From an uncultured Methylocystaceae bacterium (GTDB taxonomy: Bacteria; Pseudomonadota; Alphaproteobacteria; Rhizobiales; Beijerinckiaceae): a stretch of 64,000 bases of DNA. The first letter of the stretch is position 1, and every line of letters begins with the position of its first letter. Shown here piece after piece: positions 60,929 to 64,000 of this stretch. The notes below the pieces were generated by a model. That model worked only from the letters and a program-made list of their open reading frames with translations. It was not told the origin of the DNA and made no database searches. The stretch lies in the NCBI GenBank assembly GCA_937870755.1, contig CALMZV010000093.1, positions 1 to 64,000 of the forward strand. Reading direction: 5' to 3'. A program made the position numbers and the translations under genes.

Positions 60929-61804
60929 ATGCTCGACTGGGACAATGTTCGCATATTTCTGGCGGTCGCGCGATCCGGCCAGATGCTGGCGGCGGCGCGT
61001 AAACTTGGCCTCGATCACGCGACCGTCAGCCGGCGCATCGCCACGCTGGAGGCCGGGCTCGGCGCCAAGCTGATCGAGCGGCGGACCAACGGCTGCGCGC
61101 TCACCGTGCGCGGCGAGAGTTTTCTTTCGAGCGCCGAAAGGATGGAAACGGAAATACTGCAGGCGCAGGTGGCGCTGTCGGCGGACGTGGCGATTTCCGG
61201 CGATGTGCGGGTCGGCGCGCCGGACGGGTTCGGCACTTTCGTGCTGGCGCGCCACTTCGGCGCGCTGATGGACGAGTATCCGGGCCTGACGGTGCAGCTC
61301 GCGCCGTTGCCCCGCGCCTTCTCGCTCGCCAAGCGCGAGGCCGACATCGCCGTCACCATCGACCGGCCGGCGGAAGGCCGGCTGACCGTGAAGAAACTGA
61401 CCGATTACACGCTCAGCCTCTACGTCAGCCGCGACTATCTCGACCGGCATCCTGGCGCCGGCGCGGCCCCGCAGGACCACCGCGTGGTCTGCTACGTGCC
61501 CGACCTCGTGTTCTCCCCCTCGCTCGACTACCTCGGCGAGGTGGGGCTTGCGGACGCGCGGCGGTTCGAATGCGCGGGCATGATCGGCCAGGTGGAGGCG
61601 GTGCGGGCGGGCGCGGGCGTGGGCGTGCTGCACGATTATGTCGCGCGCCGGTTCGACGATCTCGTGCGCATCGCGCCGGAACGTCGTATCGTGCGCGCCT
61701 ACTGGATCGTGACGCACGACGACGTGCGCGATTTCGCACGGGTGCGGCTCGTTCACGACCACATCGTTTCTTTGACCCAGCGCCAGCAGCGCGACTTCAC
61801 CTAG
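60929..61804 (+). CDS. LysR-family regulator divergent from mmsA
   Basis: 291 residues. The N-terminal winged helix (about 1-60) reads MLDWDNVRIFLAVARSGQMLAAARKL with HATVSRRIATLEAGLGAKLIER. The effector domain (about 90-290) includes GDVRVGAPDGFG and AGAGVGVLHDYVAR. The divergent arrangement with mmsA is the typical one for a LysR regulator and its target. Transaldolase starts 11 bp after its stop, so tal may also be affected by its expression. Confidence 0.9.
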   Translation: MLDWDNVRIFLAVARSGQMLAAARKLGLDHATVSRRIATLEAGLGAKLIERRTNGCALTVRGESFLSSAERMETEILQAQVALSADVAISGDVRVGAPDGFGTFVLARHFGALMDEYPGLTVQLAPLPRAFSLAKREADIAVTIDRPAEGRLTVKKLTDYTLSLYVSRDYLDRHPGAGAAPQDHRVVCYVPDLVFSPSLDYLGEVGLADARRFECAGMIGQVEAVRAGAGVGVLHDYVARRFDDLVRIAPERRIVRAYWIVTHDDVRDFARVRLVHDHIVSLTQRQQRDFT

Positions 61805-61815
61805 AGCCTTTCCAC

Positions 61816-62772
61816 ATGGTCTCCAAACTCGAACAACTGAAAAAGATGACGGTGGTGGTGGCCGACACCGGCGACATGGACTCGATCCGCGCGTTCGGCG
61901 CGACCGATTGCACGACCAATCCGACGCTGATCCTGAAAGCGGCGCAGATGCCCGACTACAAGCACCTCGTCGACGAGGCGATCGTATGGGCGCGCAGCCA
62001 CCACGGCGTGCGCAGCCGCGCAACAGACCGGCTGGCCGTCAATTTCGGCGTCGAACTCGCGCGCATCGTGCCGGGGCGCGTGTCGACCGAAGTCGACGCG
62101 GACCTTTCGTTCGACCGCGACGCGATGGTGACGGCCGCGCGTGCGCTGATCGCCGATTACGAGGCGCGGCGCGTGCCGCGCGAGAAAATTCTGATCAAGC
62201 TCGCCACGACATGGGAGGGCGTGCAGGCCGCGCGCATCCTGCAAAAGGAATCCATCGACTGCAACATGACGCTTTTGTTCTCGCTCGCGCAGGCGGCCGC
62301 TGCGGCGGACGCGGACGCCTTTCTCATCTCGCCGTTCGTCGGGCGCATTCTCGACTGGTTCGTGCAGGCCGAAGGCAAGACCTATACGGCGCAGACCGAT
62401 CCCGGCGTTCTCTCCGTCCGGCGCATCTACGATTATTACAAGGCGCACGGGATCGAGACGATCGTGATGGGCGCCTCGTTCCGCAACGCCGGCGAGATCG
62501 AGGCGCTGGCCGGTTGCGACCGGCTCACGATCTCGCCGCAACTGCTCGGCGAACTGGAGGCCGACCATGGCGCGCTGGCGCGGCGGCTGTCGCCGCAGAC
62601 GGCGTCGGCGGATGCGCCCGCGCGCATGGAGCTGGACGAGAAGACGTTCCGCTGGCTCCTCAACGAAGACCGGATGGCGACGGAAAAACTGTCGGACGGC
62701 ATTCGCCTGTTCGCCAAGGATCTGCGCGCGTTGCGCGAGATGGTGTCCAGGCGGATCGAGGAAACGGTTTAA
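61816..62772 (+). CDS. tal: transaldolase
   Basis: Pentose-phosphate transaldolase of 318 residues, the TalB type. The N terminus TVVVADTGDMDSIRAFGATDCTTNPTLILKAA holds the first family signature, and the Schiff-base Lys lies in ILIKLATTWEG. DADAFLISPFVGRILDWF and IVMGASFRNAGEI follow as in other members. It is closely downstream of the lysR gene and 14 bp upstream of the NTF2-like gene, so the three are probably one transcript. Confidence 0.95.
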   Translation: MVSKLEQLKKMTVVVADTGDMDSIRAFGATDCTTNPTLILKAAQMPDYKHLVDEAIVWARSHHGVRSRATDRLAVNFGVELARIVPGRVSTEVDADLSFDRDAMVTAARALIADYEARRVPREKILIKLATTWEGVQAARILQKESIDCNMTLLFSLAQAAAAADADAFLISPFVGRILDWFVQAEGKTYTAQTDPGVLSVRRIYDYYKAHGIETIVMGASFRNAGEIEALAGCDRLTISPQLLGELEADHGALARRLSPQTASADAPARMELDEKTFRWLLNEDRMATEKLSDGIRLFAKDLRALREMVSRRIEETV

Positions 62773-62786
62773 CGGTGGAGGAACGC

Positions 62787-63161
62787 ATGAGCGAAAGAGA
62801 CGCGATCGAGCGCACGATCCAGACCTATTTCGACGGGCTCTACGAGGGCGACGCCGACAAACTTGCGAGCGTGTTCACGGCCTCGAGCCTTCTCACGTTC
62901 GAGAACAAGGGCAAGGCGACGATCCTCACGCGCGATCAATGGCTCGACAATGTGCGCGCGCGGCCTTCGCCCAAGGCTGCTGGTCTGCAACGCGACGACG
63001 CCATTCTGCTCGTGGACCAATCCGGCCCGACGACGGCGCTCGTGAAAGTGAAATGCCAGATGCCGCCGCTCTATTTCACCGATTATCTCGCGCTGCTGAA
63101 GATCGACGGCAAATGGACGATCGCGCAGAAAATCTACGCCACACGCAAGGAAGCGGCCTAG
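62787..63161 (+). CDS. NTF2-like/lumazine-binding-fold small protein
   Basis: 124 residues in the NTF2-like fold (Lumazine_bd_2/SnoaL group). The N-terminal helix DAIERTIQTYFDGLYEGDADKLASVF, the strand TALVKVKCQMPPLYFTDYLALLKIDGKWTIAQKIYAT, and the length fit. GGTGGAGGAACGC precedes ATG 62787. Members include isomerases and many proteins of unknown role, so no reaction is assigned. Confidence 0.85.
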   Translation: MSERDAIERTIQTYFDGLYEGDADKLASVFTASSLLTFENKGKATILTRDQWLDNVRARPSPKAAGLQRDDAILLVDQSGPTTALVKVKCQMPPLYFTDYLALLKIDGKWTIAQKIYATRKEAA

Positions 63162-63165
63162 GCGA

Positions 63166-63807
63166 TCACTGGCTCGCCCACACGATGCGGGCGATCCAGT
63201 TCACCTCGCTCACCGGCAGGATGCGGTCGGGATGATCGGGATTGAGCGATTTCAGCTCGATCGTTTTCGCCGTCTGGCGTTTCAGCTCCTTCGCCAGCAC
63301 CTCGCCGGCGGTGGTTTTCGCCACCACCCGGTCGCCGCGTCGCACGGGCGAATTGGGCGAGACGATCACCCGGTCGCCGTCGCGATAGGCCGGCAGCATC
63401 GAGTCGCCGGAAATCTCCAGCGCATAGGCGTTGGGGTCGGCCACCGAGGGAAAGTCGATCTCGTCCCACCCGCCGCCGACGGGAAAGCCGCCGTCGTCGA
63501 AGAAACCGCCGTCGCCGGCCTGCGCCAGGCCGATCAGCGGCAGCGGCCGGCGCGTGGCGTGGAGACCGGCCTGCGCGCCCGGGCCGATGAGCGACATGAA
63601 CAGATCGACGCTCGCGCCGGTCGCATCCAGAATCTTGGCGATGGACTCGGTCGAGGGCCAGCGCAGCCGCCCGTCCGGCGACACGCGCTTGGACTTGTTG
63701 AACGTGGTGGGATCGAGCCCCGCACGTCGGGCCAGGCCCGACGGCGTCATCTCGAACCGCGCCGCCAGCGCGTCGATCGCGGCCCAGATCTGGTTATGGG
63801 AGAGCAT
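63166..63807 (-). CDS. LexA-like S24-peptidase transcriptional repressor
   Basis: 213 residues. The N-terminal helix-turn-helix (about 1-65) reads MLSHNQIWAAIDALAARFEMTPSGLARRAGLDPTTFNKS. The C-terminal S24 domain has the catalytic Ser136 in ISGDSMLPA and the Lys173 in VLAKELK, 37 residues apart as in LexA (Ser119/Lys156). A candidate self-cleavage Ala-Gly is at 97-98 in IGLAQAGDG. It is a phage-repressor or C2-like regulator rather than LexA itself. ATG 63807 is chosen. TTG-type extensions upstream cross the AT-rich control region. It is convergent with the NTF2-like gene. Confidence 0.92.
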   Translation of the reverse strand: MLSHNQIWAAIDALAARFEMTPSGLARRAGLDPTTFNKSKRVSPDGRLRWPSTESIAKILDATGASVDLFMSLIGPGAQAGLHATRRPLPLIGLAQAGDGGFFDDGGFPVGGGWDEIDFPSVADPNAYALEISGDSMLPAYRDGDRVIVSPNSPVRRGDRVVAKTTAGEVLAKELKRQTAKTIELKSLNPDHPDRILPVSEVNWIARIVWASQ

Positions 63808-63863
63808 CGCAGCCTCCGAATCGGCTTGCCCGCTTGCTAGGAGATTTATCCTGTATATGCTTT

Positions 63864-63891
63864 GTTTCACAAAAACAAGATAAAGTTTCAC
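63864..63891. promoter_or_regulatory. direct-repeat operator candidate of the S24 repressor
   Basis: GTTTCAC occurs at 63864-63870 and again at 63885-63891, offset by exactly 21 bp (two helical turns), in the only AT-rich stretch of this region. On the minus strand TTGTGA, 17 bp and ATAAAT form a possible promoter for the repressor gene that overlaps the first repeat, suggesting autoregulation. The remaining sequence to 64000 shows no gene. Confidence 0.45.
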
Positions 63892-64000
63892 GGAAAGGCG
63901 GATTTCCGGCCTAAATACCGCGCAGGTTCTCGCGACCATGGACTTTTGCGCGCCGATGGCGCCTTGAAAGGGCGCGATCGCACCCCGTCGAGCCCGCCCC

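Overview
The window is very GC-rich chromosomal DNA from an alphaproteobacterium, most likely of the order Hyphomicrobiales (Rhizobiales). The pointers are the lptC-lptA-lptB-rpoN-hpf-ptsN cassette, a DivL-type kinase upstream of a TsaE-AmgK fusion, murU, addB and addA, the FeS-less type of AddB, long-form HPF, a MaeB malic enzyme with a phosphotransacetylase-like tail, an EcfG-like promoter and an OlsB-like acyltransferase. The family cannot be fixed from the sequence alone. Almost everything is core housekeeping. I see no prophage, transposase, CRISPR array, rRNA or tRNA, and no obviously foreign island.

Layout. 1-302 holds a 98-bp tandem repeat. 303-2976 carries a hybrid histidine kinase convergent with glucokinase. 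3115-8754 is a tightly overlapping operon for a branched-chain-amino-acid-type (HAAT) ABC importer (binding protein, LivG, LivF, LivH, LivM) ending in an alpha/beta hydrolase. 8847-11646 on the minus strand is thiO-thiS-thiG-thiE behind a TPP riboswitch. 11690-24030 is a long minus-strand block: hrpB, phosphohexomutase, RNase D, lptC-lptA-lptB, rpoN, hpf, ptsN, an OlsB-like acyltransferase and a crotonase-fold enzyme lacking the usual catalytic glutamates. 24172-26136 is the potassium transporter kup. 26171-37527 on the minus strand is a chain of overlapping genes, divL, tsaE-amgK, murU, addB, addA. It joins cell-cycle signalling, tRNA modification, peptidoglycan recycling and double-strand-break repair. 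37706-39193 is ahcY with a clear promoter and a palindromic operator candidate.

39281-50906 holds a GGDEF/EAL protein, a PaaI-type thioesterase, pncB, lepA, mutS, a GNAT acetyltransferase and maeB. 51031-55538 holds an orphan periplasmic binding protein, purU and a bifunctional beta-oxidation enzyme, with good rho-independent terminators around the binding protein. 55660-59150 holds a nitrilase-family amidase, hrcA without grpE, a small GlsB/YeaQ membrane protein with an EcfG-like stress promoter, and an MFS permease. 59300-63807 holds mmsA divergent from a LysR regulator, then transaldolase, a small NTF2-like protein and a LexA-like S24 repressor with a direct-repeat operator candidate.

No stretch over 300 bases lacks a gene except 1-302. 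Start codons were moved from the longest reading frame wherever a ribosome binding site, operon overlap or family length argued for it. The best candidates for new biology are modest: the catalytically altered crotonase, the substrate of the importer-plus-hydrolase operon, the divL superoperon, the 98-bp repeat, and several uncharacterised operators.
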